Assembly (NCBI GenBank): GCA_001695595.3
Contig: MBPM02000033.1
Span: forward strand, 310,001-374,000
Direction of reading: 5' to 3'
From: Plasmopara viticola
Taxonomy: Eukaryota > Oomycota > Peronosporomycetes > Peronosporales > Peronosporaceae
DNA length: 64,000 nt
Below the pieces are notes generated by a model. It was not told the DNA's origin. It ran no database searches and saw nothing but the letters and a program-made list of their open reading frames with translations. A program made the translations under genes and the position numbers. How positions within the stretch are numbered: the stretch's first letter is position 1; each line of letters starts with the position of its first letter. This document shows positions 1 through 9,340 of the stretch, in pieces.

Positions 1-963
1 GCGCGCCGATTCCTTCTCCGCTGCTTGTCCGACTTTTTTTGTGCAGGTAGTACGTGGCCTAGCTCCAGTGTGTTTGATGCGGCGTTCGTTGATAACACTC
101 TAAAGCCTACGTCAGTCTACACGCAGTCTGTGATGGTGAAGAGATTCTACCGGGAGCTAACACAATTGGTAGAGTGGGTGTGTCCGTTGCGCAACCGACC
201 TGAAAGCGATGGTAGTACGACGCTACTGTATTGTGGCGTTGCGATATCCACGTGATTGTTCTACCTCCCCACCATTCCGAAGGAGCTACTTCTTCGTCTG
301 CTGTGGTCGGCCCCGCTACCGCCCAAGCCCCACCCAGTTACCGAGCACTATCCTAAACGGACAATTGGTACTGCATTGGTTGCGTGGGTTGCACGTCGGC
401 ACAAACGCCTGCGCCGTCTCCTGTTACCGATATTTGAGAATCTACAATCCGTGTGGCTTACCAGTTACTCCCGGTACACTCTCGCTTCTGGTTCTTGCAG
501 AGCACCAATCTCGGGATCGTCTGTTGTGTGCGCGATGGTTGTACGGCAGTGGAAATGCTTCGCCACTTATTTTTTGAATGTACGCTTGCCCGTCGGCTAT
601 GGTCGGTGATGCAACCCGCGTGGATGTGCTTCATCGAATCGCATCATGCATGGAGTGGTATCGCGTTCTCCAAGCTCCTCCCAGTGCGCCCCTACTGGGT
701 AGAACCCAAGACTGTGGTATATGACGTGTGGAGTGTACTGTGTGCAGTGACGCTGCGCTTCATTTGGACCCATCGCAATCGTTGTCTCTTCGATGGCCGT
801 CTTTCAGCACCAGCACTCCCAGATTTTGCGGTGATTTTCACGACTTCAATGCACACGTGCGCTACTGCCGCCGGAGGGTCCAAACACGCGAAGATGATAC
901 CGTCTCACTCAACGCAGTACTGAATCAAATGAAGAGTGCACGCAACATGGTTTATTATCACGC
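1..963 (+). pseudogene. 3' end of a degraded LINE-type (non-LTR) retrotransposon
   Basis: Coding-like sequence runs across three frames (about 25-255, 209-609, 453-923) with no single open frame, so it is a broken copy. The 453-923 frame carries a Cys-rich stretch followed by HLFFEC and LARRLW, then a Trp-rich segment ending in FIWTHRNRCLF. This is the typical C-terminal zf-RVT region that follows the reverse transcriptase in oomycete and plant LINEs. The copy is cut by the window edge, so the endonuclease and RT domains are not visible. Sequence from about 963 to 1130 is probably 3' UTR or flank, with no clear poly-A tail. The family is inferred from the HxxxC and Trp-rich pattern only. Confidence 0.6.
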
Positions 964-1132
964 ATGATACGCTGTGGTCCGACACAAGCGTGTGGTATGA
1001 CAATGACGCCTGGTACCCCATATTTGAAACCCTTACAAACCAAGACCGTCACGACAACTTAAAAAATCAATTTGCTGTATGCATGTTTAGGTTATTAGCT
1101 AGTGACTTCTAACGCATTTAGAAGCCACTTGT

Positions 1133-1363
1133 CTAATTGTCTAATAAAGTCTCTTTCAATTTAAGCCGTCTACTAATCTTATCGATACGATCCTTAAAGG
1201 CAGGCATTTGTTTTATTTCGATATGTTGGTAATTTGTCACATTACTTGGATCGAGTGTTGAAAAACCATCTAGTGTTCCTTTCAATTCATGTACATTTAT
1301 TATTATTTGACTGTCAGCAAACACCCTTAACACTAATAGATAACGAAACCTAACTGCACGCAT
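1133..1363 (-). other. 76-codon open frame directly after the stop of the large gene
   Basis: The frame begins with ATG immediately after the TGA that ends the TRP-like gene and is in the same frame (TGA then ATG). Reading through the stop would add 76 residues. The product is basic at its C-terminus and matches nothing I recognise. It could be chance, 3' UTR, a stop-readthrough extension, or the original C-terminus before a nonsense mutation. It is not supported as an independent gene. Confidence 0.2.
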
Positions 1364-4300
1364 TCACTGTAAAAAGTGTTGATGTGAATGTACATTAGAC
1401 GGATAGCTGGAAAAATCCGAAGGAGTTGGTGCGTCGTACGAGTTTTCGGTTGCAAACAACGGCGTGGACGCAAATCGATCCGACGTAAATTCGCAAAAAT
1501 CTTTCTTTCCTGTGCCTTGTGTCGGCGTCATAAAGCCTTCCGACGCATCGAATATATTAACGTCACTGTCATGGCCCGTATCAACCGTCATAAAGTGAAG
1601 ATTTTGCCTTTGGTTGCCAGCATTTTCCTGCAGGCGTTCCGAATCTTTCTGGTAGATGCTCTCGCGCTGAGCAAAGCTCGACCATTGCTTTAGCACTAGC
1701 ACAAACATTGTGACGTACCGCACAAAGAAGAGAAAGAAGATGAGCGAGTTGAAGATGACAAAGCCTTGCGCTACGATACCACGCCAGAACGAGCTCAACT
1801 CACTGGACGTGAGGAAAGCAAAGCAGCTCACTACGTTTACAATTGCTACGACACGAAGCCCCACTATAAAGACAAGCACCCAGCTAGCCGCAAAGGGGCG
1901 AATGATGAGCGCTACAACGACAAAGAGAAAGTGCGTAACCATCAGCGCGACCAGTTGAGTCGGTTCACCATGAATAGTACCAGTAACGATACCAAGAAAA
2001 GCCTGAATTGCGACCAACACGACAAAAAAGTACCGAAACGTCATTTTGCAGCCGCCATACAACGTTCCCCACACTGCAAAGTATTTGAACTGAAGTGCAA
2101 CATTGCTTGGAATGGCTCGTACACTCAAAAAAGCAATGCTTAAGCCACCTCCTGCTACCGCCCACAGCGAAAAGAGAGCCACTGCCAAGCCAAACCCCAC
2201 GCGATATCGCAATTCCATCACCACTTCATAAGAGGACATTGATACTAGAGGAAAAATGCTGAGTATCCACAAAGCCACGCCAAGACCCACGACGCACATG
2301 GCAGAGCTGTTGCGCAATCGCGTACGGTACAACACTGACGAGGCTTTCGACATGGTGTGGTTATAATAGACAATACCGGCAATGGCAGCAAAGAGCATAA
2401 GTAGAGCGGCTACAACCGCTAAAAAGAACCAAAAGGCGTTCATCAGTGCCTTGTCTTCGTGTATGCCAATGCGGTCAGCAAATGCCACAATACCAGTCAA
2501 GATGATGAGCTGCAATCTTCGCGTGGCTGCCGACACGGTTGTCGTCGTCACCGACGAAAGATGTAGATTTACAAATGAAAACGAGTCGGTATAGTCCAAC
2601 ACGATCTGAGGCGCTTTAGTAAGTTCCAGCATTGCAATCGAACCGACATGCTGCATGTAGCCTACGGCGACCGCCAATTCCCAAACATTTGGTGTAAAAT
2701 ATCCGACACTGGCACGACGATTGCTGTAAATAGTTTTACTCAGCCACGGTGGACGCCGAAGCGCCAAAACATGGAAAATCATCAATAAGATGATCGAGAC
2801 AATACCGAGGGCATGACTTGTGTACAACAGTGCGTTCTGAATTCCTTGAGACATCGCCGACAGTGAAATGGACGCGCCCGGTGGCACATTTGCTCGGTTG
2901 CCACCACCAACAATAAGGTGACTATTCGATCCACTGCCGTCTTTTAACGATTGTAAATTACCGGACTCACGGGTGTATTTTTCAAAAGTTTTTGTAAGAC
3001 TCCCGTCCGTGTAAACGATCGCTGAGCCCGTGTCACCTAATAAGATCATATTGATGTCTTTGGTCGTTTGGTTTTTGCTGCCCAAGTAAGAACGCTTCGC
3101 CACCTCATCAGATGTCACGTCGTCAATATCCGGCGTTTGAGCAGGCATGACGGTTCCAACTTGTTCAGGAGAAGCGTCAGAAAAATACTTTCTCGAGCTC
3201 ACTACATTGGGCGTTCTTGGAGCGCGACCTGGTGACGCCGGTTTGATCGATTCAAACGTAATTTTAGACTGATATGTTTTGTTGCCTTTTTTGTCAGACC
3301 CATCTGATTCTGACGTAGATTCAAGCTGCTTGGTTTTGTTATCATCGTCAATAGCTTTGGTCGATACTTTTGCCATGGTAGGGGGTCGAGTCACAGGAGC
3401 AGGACTTACGGCGTTTTTATCAGAAGGCGTTGCTCTGGCGTGTTTCGATGAGACCGACGAGTCAAGAGACGTCGCGGCCTTTGAGTCTGACGACGAGTCA
3501 GAAGAAGCTTTTACTCCCGACTCCGACGACGAAGAAGAGCCTGAAGACGCTGAAGTCTTACTAAACAAAGCAAGACTTTGCTTAGGTCGACTAGATACCG
3601 GAGGAGGACTCCATTCCACCGAGGGAGACGTCCGCGACTTATCCGTCGATCGCGATGATTCCGACGATTTCGACGTCGCATCGGATTTTGACAATAATGA
3701 CACGTCAGAGCTATCATTTGACGTTGATGAAGTTGATCCGTGATCTTTCTTCGTAGCTTGCGTGTGTGGCCTGTTCGCTACTGGTGGGGGGCTAAACGGA
3801 GCATCCTTCGAAGAGTTAAAAGAGTCAGTACTCCCAGAGAATGGCGATGGGCTTGTAGTAGATAATTTTGCAGCTAACGAGGAATTGTCGGACTCCGAAG
3901 ATGTAGATGCAGACGACGCTGAATCCGTCTTTTTAGGGTCACTGGGCACTGGAGGCGGACTCCATTGCACTTGGGCGGATGTAGAATCGGTAGTTGGTAT
4001 ATTCGTCGGAGACACGGAAGCGTTTTCAGAAGCTTCATCAGTGCTTGAACTTGAACTCGTACTCGCAAAAGCATCACTGACATGACCGGTCCACGTTGAA
4101 GTATTCGCATTCGAACCAGAAAGGAGAGGATACAAAGAGTCGAATGACACATTTGTAGCGACGTCGCTTGACCCAGAGGATGGCTCTGGAACAAACGACT
4201 CATTTAGTTGTATGGAGTCAGCCGGCGGCTGAGACGGATTATTCATCTCCAAATTTACATTTGATGCGGCCTCGTCCGATTTTTTGCTGGATCTTGAACC

Positions 4301-5191
4301 AGAACTCACTGAAGGGGCCTCCGGTGTTTCGCTTGGCCACTGTGTGTTCAGTGGATTGTTAGGATCTAGAGTCGGCGAATTTGACGAATTTTCAGTCTCC
4401 ATATTCATCCATTGCGCATCGGTTCCGTTGTTTTCGTTAATCAACTCTGGAGACGGTGTCGTCAACGCGTCCTCGTCAGCATCCTTGCTTGATCCTGGAC
4501 CAGACGTCGCTGTAGGGGTCTGCGGCGTTTCACTTGGCCACTGTGTGTCTGATTGATTGTTAGGATCTAATGTCGGCGAGTTTGAAAAATTTTCAGTCTC
4601 CATATTCACCCATTGCGAATCGGTCCCGTCGCTATCGATGTTTGATTCCGGAGACGGTGTCGTCAACGCGTCCTCGTCAGCATCTTTGCTTGATCCTGAA
4701 TCGGTCGTCGCTGTGGGGGTGTCTGGTGTTTCACTTGGCCACTGTGTGTTCGGCGGATTGGTAGGGGGATTTGATGAATTTTCAGTCTCCATATTCATCC
4801 ATGGCGCATCGGTTCCGTTGATTTCGTTGTTCAACTCTGGAGACGGTGTCGTCAACGCGTCCTCGTCAGCATCCTTGCTTGATCCTGAACCAGACGTCGC
4901 TGTAGGGGTGTCTGGTGTTTCACTTGGCCACTGTGTGTTCGGCGGATTGGTAGGGGGATTTGATGAATTTTCAGTCTCCATATTCATCCATGGCGCATCG
5001 GTTCCGTTGTTTTCGTTATTCGACTCTGGAGACGGTGTCGTCAACGCGTCCTCGTCAGCATCCTTGCTTGATCCTGAACCAGACGTCGCTGTAGGAGTGT
5101 GCGGTGTTTCACTTGGCCACTGTGTGTCTGATTGATTATTAGGATCTAGAGTCGGCGAGTTTGGAATATTTTCAGTCTCCATATTCACCAT
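1364..5191 (-). CDS. C-terminal part of giant repeat protein with TRP-like/Flc-like membrane domain
   Basis: This 1275-codon frame holds the last five copies of the acidic repeat (residues about 1-310), then a Ser/Thr/Pro-rich stalk (to about 640). A polytopic membrane region spans about residues 785-1170 with roughly nine or ten hydrophobic helices, and a hydrophilic tail of about 100 residues follows. The segment with helix 2, a Pro, then DYTDSFSF, followed by repeated long hydrophobic helices, resembles the TRP-like domain (Pfam TRP) of fungal flavin-carrier/Flc proteins. Those proteins have a signal peptide, an extracellular domain and nine to ten TM helices, and are linked to calcium and cell-wall integrity. 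The apparent start ATG at 5191 is not native: it is created where a G is missing from a conserved Gln-Trp-Val-Asn repeat junction. The frame is therefore the downstream part of the gene starting at 9857. The membrane family assignment is moderate; a polytopic membrane protein is near certain. Confidence 0.7.
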   Translation of the reverse strand: MVNMETENIPNSPTLDPNNQSDTQWPSETPHTPTATSGSGSSKDADEDALTTPSPESNNENNGTDAPWMNMETENSSNPPTNPPNTQWPSETPDTPTATSGSGSSKDADEDALTTPSPELNNEINGTDAPWMNMETENSSNPPTNPPNTQWPSETPDTPTATTDSGSSKDADEDALTTPSPESNIDSDGTDSQWVNMETENFSNSPTLDPNNQSDTQWPSETPQTPTATSGPGSSKDADEDALTTPSPELINENNGTDAQWMNMETENSSNSPTLDPNNPLNTQWPSETPEAPSVSSGSRSSKKSDEAASNVNLEMNNPSQPPADSIQLNESFVPEPSSGSSDVATNVSFDSLYPLLSGSNANTSTWTGHVSDAFASTSSSSSTDEASENASVSPTNIPTTDSTSAQVQWSPPPVPSDPKKTDSASSASTSSESDNSSLAAKLSTTSPSPFSGSTDSFNSSKDAPFSPPPVANRPHTQATKKDHGSTSSTSNDSSDVSLLSKSDATSKSSESSRSTDKSRTSPSVEWSPPPVSSRPKQSLALFSKTSASSGSSSSSESGVKASSDSSSDSKAATSLDSSVSSKHARATPSDKNAVSPAPVTRPPTMAKVSTKAIDDDNKTKQLESTSESDGSDKKGNKTYQSKITFESIKPASPGRAPRTPNVVSSRKYFSDASPEQVGTVMPAQTPDIDDVTSDEVAKRSYLGSKNQTTKDINMILLGDTGSAIVYTDGSLTKTFEKYTRESGNLQSLKDGSGSNSHLIVGGGNRANVPPGASISLSAMSQGIQNALLYTSHALGIVSIILLMIFHVLALRRPPWLSKTIYSNRRASVGYFTPNVWELAVAVGYMQHVGSIAMLELTKAPQIVLDYTDSFSFVNLHLSSVTTTTVSAATRRLQLIILTGIVAFADRIGIHEDKALMNAFWFFLAVVAALLMLFAAIAGIVYYNHTMSKASSVLYRTRLRNSSAMCVVGLGVALWILSIFPLVSMSSYEVVMELRYRVGFGLAVALFSLWAVAGGGLSIAFLSVRAIPSNVALQFKYFAVWGTLYGGCKMTFRYFFVVLVAIQAFLGIVTGTIHGEPTQLVALMVTHFLFVVVALIIRPFAASWVLVFIVGLRVVAIVNVVSCFAFLTSSELSSFWRGIVAQGFVIFNSLIFFLFFVRYVTMFVLVLKQWSSFAQRESIYQKDSERLQENAGNQRQNLHFMTVDTGHDSDVNIFDASEGFMTPTQGTGKKDFCEFTSDRFASTPLFATENSYDAPTPSDFSSYPSNVHSHQHFLQ

Positions 5192-8100
5192 TGCGAATCG
5201 GTCCGTCGCTATCGATGTTTGATTCCGGAGACGGTGTCGTCAACGCGTCCTCGTCAGCATCCTTGCTTGATCCTGAACCAGACGTCGCTGTAGGGGTGTC
5301 TGGTGTTTCACTTGGCCACTGTGTGTTCGGTTGATTGTTAGGATCTAGAGTCGGCGGGTTTGACGAATTTTCAGTCTCCATATTCATCCATTGCGCATCG
5401 GTTCCGTTGTTTTCGTTGTTTAACTCTGGAACCGGTGTCGTCAACGCGTCCTCGTCAGCATCTTTGCTTGATCCTGAATCGGTCGTCGCTGTGGGGGTGT
5501 CTGGTGTTTCACTTGGCCACTGTGTGATCGGCGGATCGGTAGGGGGATTTGATGAATTTTCAGTCTCCAAATTTATCCATGGCGCATCGGTTTCGTTGTT
5601 TTCGTTGTTCAACTCTGGAGCCGGTGTCGTCAACGCGTCCTCGTCAGCATCCTTGCTTGGTTCTGAACCAGACGTTGCTGTAGGGGTCTGCGGTGTTTCA
5701 CTTGGCCACTGTGTGATCGGCGGATCGGTAGGGGGATTTGATGAATTTTCAGTCTCCAAATTTATCCATGGCGCATCGGTTTCGATGTTTTCGTTGTTCA
5801 ACTCTGGGACCGGTGTCGTCAACGCGTCCTCGTCAGCATCCTTGCTTGATTCTGAACCAGACGTCGCTGTAGGGGTCTGCGGTGTTTCACTTGGCCACTG
5901 TGTGTCTGATTGATTATTAGGATCTAGAGTCGGCGAGTTTGGAATATTTTCAGTCTCCATATTCACCCATTGCGAATCGGTCCCGTCGCTATCGATGTTT
6001 GATTCCGGAGACGGTGTCGTCAACGCGTCCTCGTCAGCATCCTTGCTTGATCCTGAATCAGAGGTCGCTGCAGGGGTCTGCGGTGTTTCACTTGGCCACT
6101 GTGTGTTCGGTTGATTGTTAGGATCAAGAGTCGGCGGATTTGACGAATTTTCAGTCTCCATATTCATCCATTGCACATCGGTTCCGTTGTTTTCGTTGTT
6201 CAACTCTGGAATCGGTGTCGTCAACGCGTCCTCGTCAGCATCTTTACCTGATCCTGGATCGGTCGTCGCTGTGGGGGTGTGTGGTGTTTCACTTGGCCAC
6301 TGTGTGATCGGCGGATCGGTAGGGGGATTTGATGAATTTTCAGTCTCCAAATTTATCCATGGCGCATCGGTTTCGTTGTTTTCGTTGTTCAACTCTGGGA
6401 CCGGTGTCGTCAACGCGTCCTCGTCAGCATCCTTGCTTGGTTCTGAACCAGACGTTGCTGTAGGGGTCTGCGGTGTTTCACTTGGCCACTGTGTGATCGG
6501 CGGATCGGTAGGGGGATTTGATGAATTTTCAGTCTCCAAATTTATCCATGGCGCATCGGTTTCGATGTTTTCGTTGTTCAATTCTGGGACCGGTGTCGTC
6601 AACGCGTCCTCGTCAGCATCCTTGCTTGATTCTGAACCAGACGTCGCTGTAGGGGTCTGCGGTGTTTCACTTGGCCTTTGTGTGTCTGATTGATTATTAG
6701 GATCTAGAGTCGGCGAGTTTGAAAAATTTTCAGTCTCCATATTCAGCCATTGCGAATCGGTCCCGTCGCTATCGATGTTTGATTCCGGAGACGGTGTCGT
6801 CAACGCGTCCTCGTCAGCATCCTTGCTTGATCCTGAATCGGTCGTTGCTGTGGGGGTGTCTGGTGTTTCACTTGGCCACTGTGTGATCGGCGGATCGGTA
6901 GGGGAATTTGATGAATTTTCAGTCTCCAAATTTATCCATGGCGCCTCGGTTTCGTTGTTTTCGTTGTTCAACTCTGGGATCGGTGTCGTCAACGCGTCCT
7001 CGTCAGCATCCTTGCTTGATCCTGAACCAGACGTCGCTGTAGGGGTGTCTGGTGTTTCACTTGGCCACTGTGTGTTCGGTGGATTGGAAGGATCTAAAGC
7101 TGGCGACTGAGACGGAACGTTGGTCTCCAAATTCACCGATTGCGAATTAAATACGTTGGTTTCATTGTTTGGTTCCGGAGACGGTGTCGTCAACGCCTCC
7201 TCGTCAGCATCCTTGCTTGATCCTGAACCAGACGTCGCTGTAGGGATGTCTGGTGTTTCACTTGGCCACTGTGTGTTCGGTGAATTGGAAGAATCTAAAG
7301 CTGGCGACTGAGACGGAACGTTGGTCTCCAAATTCACCGATTGCGTATTGAATACGTTGGTTTCATTGTTTGGTTCTGGGGACGGTGTCGTCAACGCGTC
7401 CTCGTCAGCATCCTTGCTTGATCCTGAACCAGGCGTCGCTGTAGGGGTGTTTGGTGTTTCACTTGGCCACTGTGTGTTCGGTGGATTGGTAGGAACTAAA
7501 GTTGGCGGATTTGATGAGTTTTCAGTCTCCATATTCATCCATGGTGCATCGGTTCCGTTGTTTTCGTTGTTCAACTCTGGGACCGGTGTCGTCAACGCGT
7601 CCTCTTCGGCATCCTTGCTTGATCCTGAACCAGACATCGCTGTAGGGGTGTCTGGCGTTTCACTTGGCCACTGTGTGATCGGTGGATTGGTAGGATCTAA
7701 AGCTGGCGACTGAGACGGAACGTTGGTCTCCAAATTCACGGATTGCGAATCGAATACGTTGGTTTCAATGTTTGGTTCCGGAGATGGTGTCTGCAACGCG
7801 TCCTCGTCAGCATCCTTGCTTGATCCTGAACCAGACGTCGCTTTAGGGGTGTCTGGTGTTTCACTTGGCCACTGTGTGTTCGGTGGATTGGTAGGAACTA
7901 AAGTTGGCGGATTTGATGAGTTTTCAGTCTCCATATTCATCCATGGCGCATCGGTTCCGTTGTTTTCGTTGTTCAACTCTGGGACCGGTGTCGTCAACGC
8001 GTCCTCGTCAGCATCCTTGCTTGATCCTGAACCAGACATCGCTGTAGGGGTGTCTGGCGTTTCACTTGGCCACTGTGTGTTCGGTGGATTGGTAGGATCT

Positions 8101-9340
8101 AAAGCTGGCGACTGAGACGGAACGTTGGTCTCCAAATTCACCGATTGCGTATTGAATACGTTGGTTTCATTGTTTGGTTCTGGGGACGGTGTCGTCAACG
8201 CGTCCTCGTCAGCATCCTTGCTTGATCCTGAACCAGGCGTCGCTGTAGGGGTGTTTGGTGTTTCACTTGGCCATTGTGTGTTCGATGGATTGGTAGGATC
8301 TGAAGCTGGCAACTGAGACGGAACATTGGTCTCCAAATTCACCGATTGCGTATTGATTACGTTGGTTTCATTGTTTGGTTCCGGGGACGGTGTCGTCAAC
8401 GCGTCCTCGTCAGCATCCTTGCTTGATCCTGAACCAGGCGTCGCTGTAGAGGTTTCCGGTGTTTCACTTGGCCACTGTGTGTTCGGTGGATTGGTAGGAT
8501 CTAAAGCTGGCGACTGAGACGGAACGTTGGTCTCCAAATTCACCGATTGCGAATTAAATACGTTGGTTTCATTGTTTGGTTCCGGAGATGGTGTCGTCAA
8601 CGCGTCCTCGTCAGCATCCTTGCTTGATCCTGCACCAGGCGTCGCTGTAGGGGTGTCTGGTGTCTCACTTGGCCACTGTGTGTTCGATGGATTGGTAGGA
8701 TCTAAAGCTGGCGACTGAGACGGAACGTTGGTCTCCAAATTCACCGATTGCGAATTAAATACGTTGGTTTCATTGTTTGGTTCCGGAGATGGTGTCGTCA
8801 ACGCGTCCTCGTCAGCATCCTTGCTTGATCCTGCACCAGGCGTCGCTGTAGGGGTGTCTGGTGTTTCACTTGGCCACTGTGTGTTCGATGGATTGGTAGG
8901 ATCTAAAGCTGGCGACTGAGACGGAACGTTGGTCTCCAAATTCACCGATTGCGAATTGAATACGTTTGTTTCATTGTTTGGTTCCGGAGACGGTGTCGTC
9001 AACGCGTCCTCGTCAGCATCCTTGCTTGATCCTGCACCAGGCGTCGCTGTAGGGGTCTCTGGTGTATCATTTGGCCACTGTGTGTTCGGTGAATTGTTAG
9101 GATCTAGAGTCGGCGGGTTTGACAAATTTTCAGTCTCCATATTCATCCATTGCAAACCGGTTCCGTCGATAACGTTGTTTAATTCCGGAGACGGTGTCGT
9201 CAACGCGTCCTCTTCAGCATCCGTGCTTGATCCTAAACCAGGCGTCGCTGTAAGGGTCTCCGGTGTTTCGCTTGACCACTGTGTGTTTGATTGATTGTTG
9301 GGATCTGAAGCTAGGGACTGAAACGGAACGCCAGTCTCCA
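4280..9340 (-). repeat. Coding tandem-repeat array, about 26 units of 189 or 201 bp, with 780-bp higher-order units
   Basis: Counting the TQWPSETP core gives 21 units in the upstream frame and five in the downstream frame. From about 7110 to 9120 many units repeat at exactly 201 bp (67 codons; for example at 8125, 8326, 8527, 8728 and 8929). From about 4557 to 6770 units of 189 bp (63 codons) alternate with 201-bp units and form a four-unit block of 780 bp. Equivalent points lie at 4557, 5335 and 6115. Unit lengths are all multiples of three, so expansion keeps the frame. The high identity of neighbouring units implies recent unequal exchange. Confidence 0.9.

Noticed and set aside
3279..3743. 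154-codon plus-strand acidic ORF
   Set aside because: Antisense of the Ser-rich stalk (Ser codons read as Asp/Glu on the other strand).
4284..9294. Series of plus-strand ORFs of 63-192 codons opposite the giant repeat gene
   Set aside because: They recur with the repeat period and reflect antisense openness of the repeat codons; the minus frame has the signal peptide, repeat logic and TM domain.
4280..9340. CRISPR-like array
   Set aside because: The direct repeats are coding, multiples of three, without unique spacers, in a eukaryotic genome.
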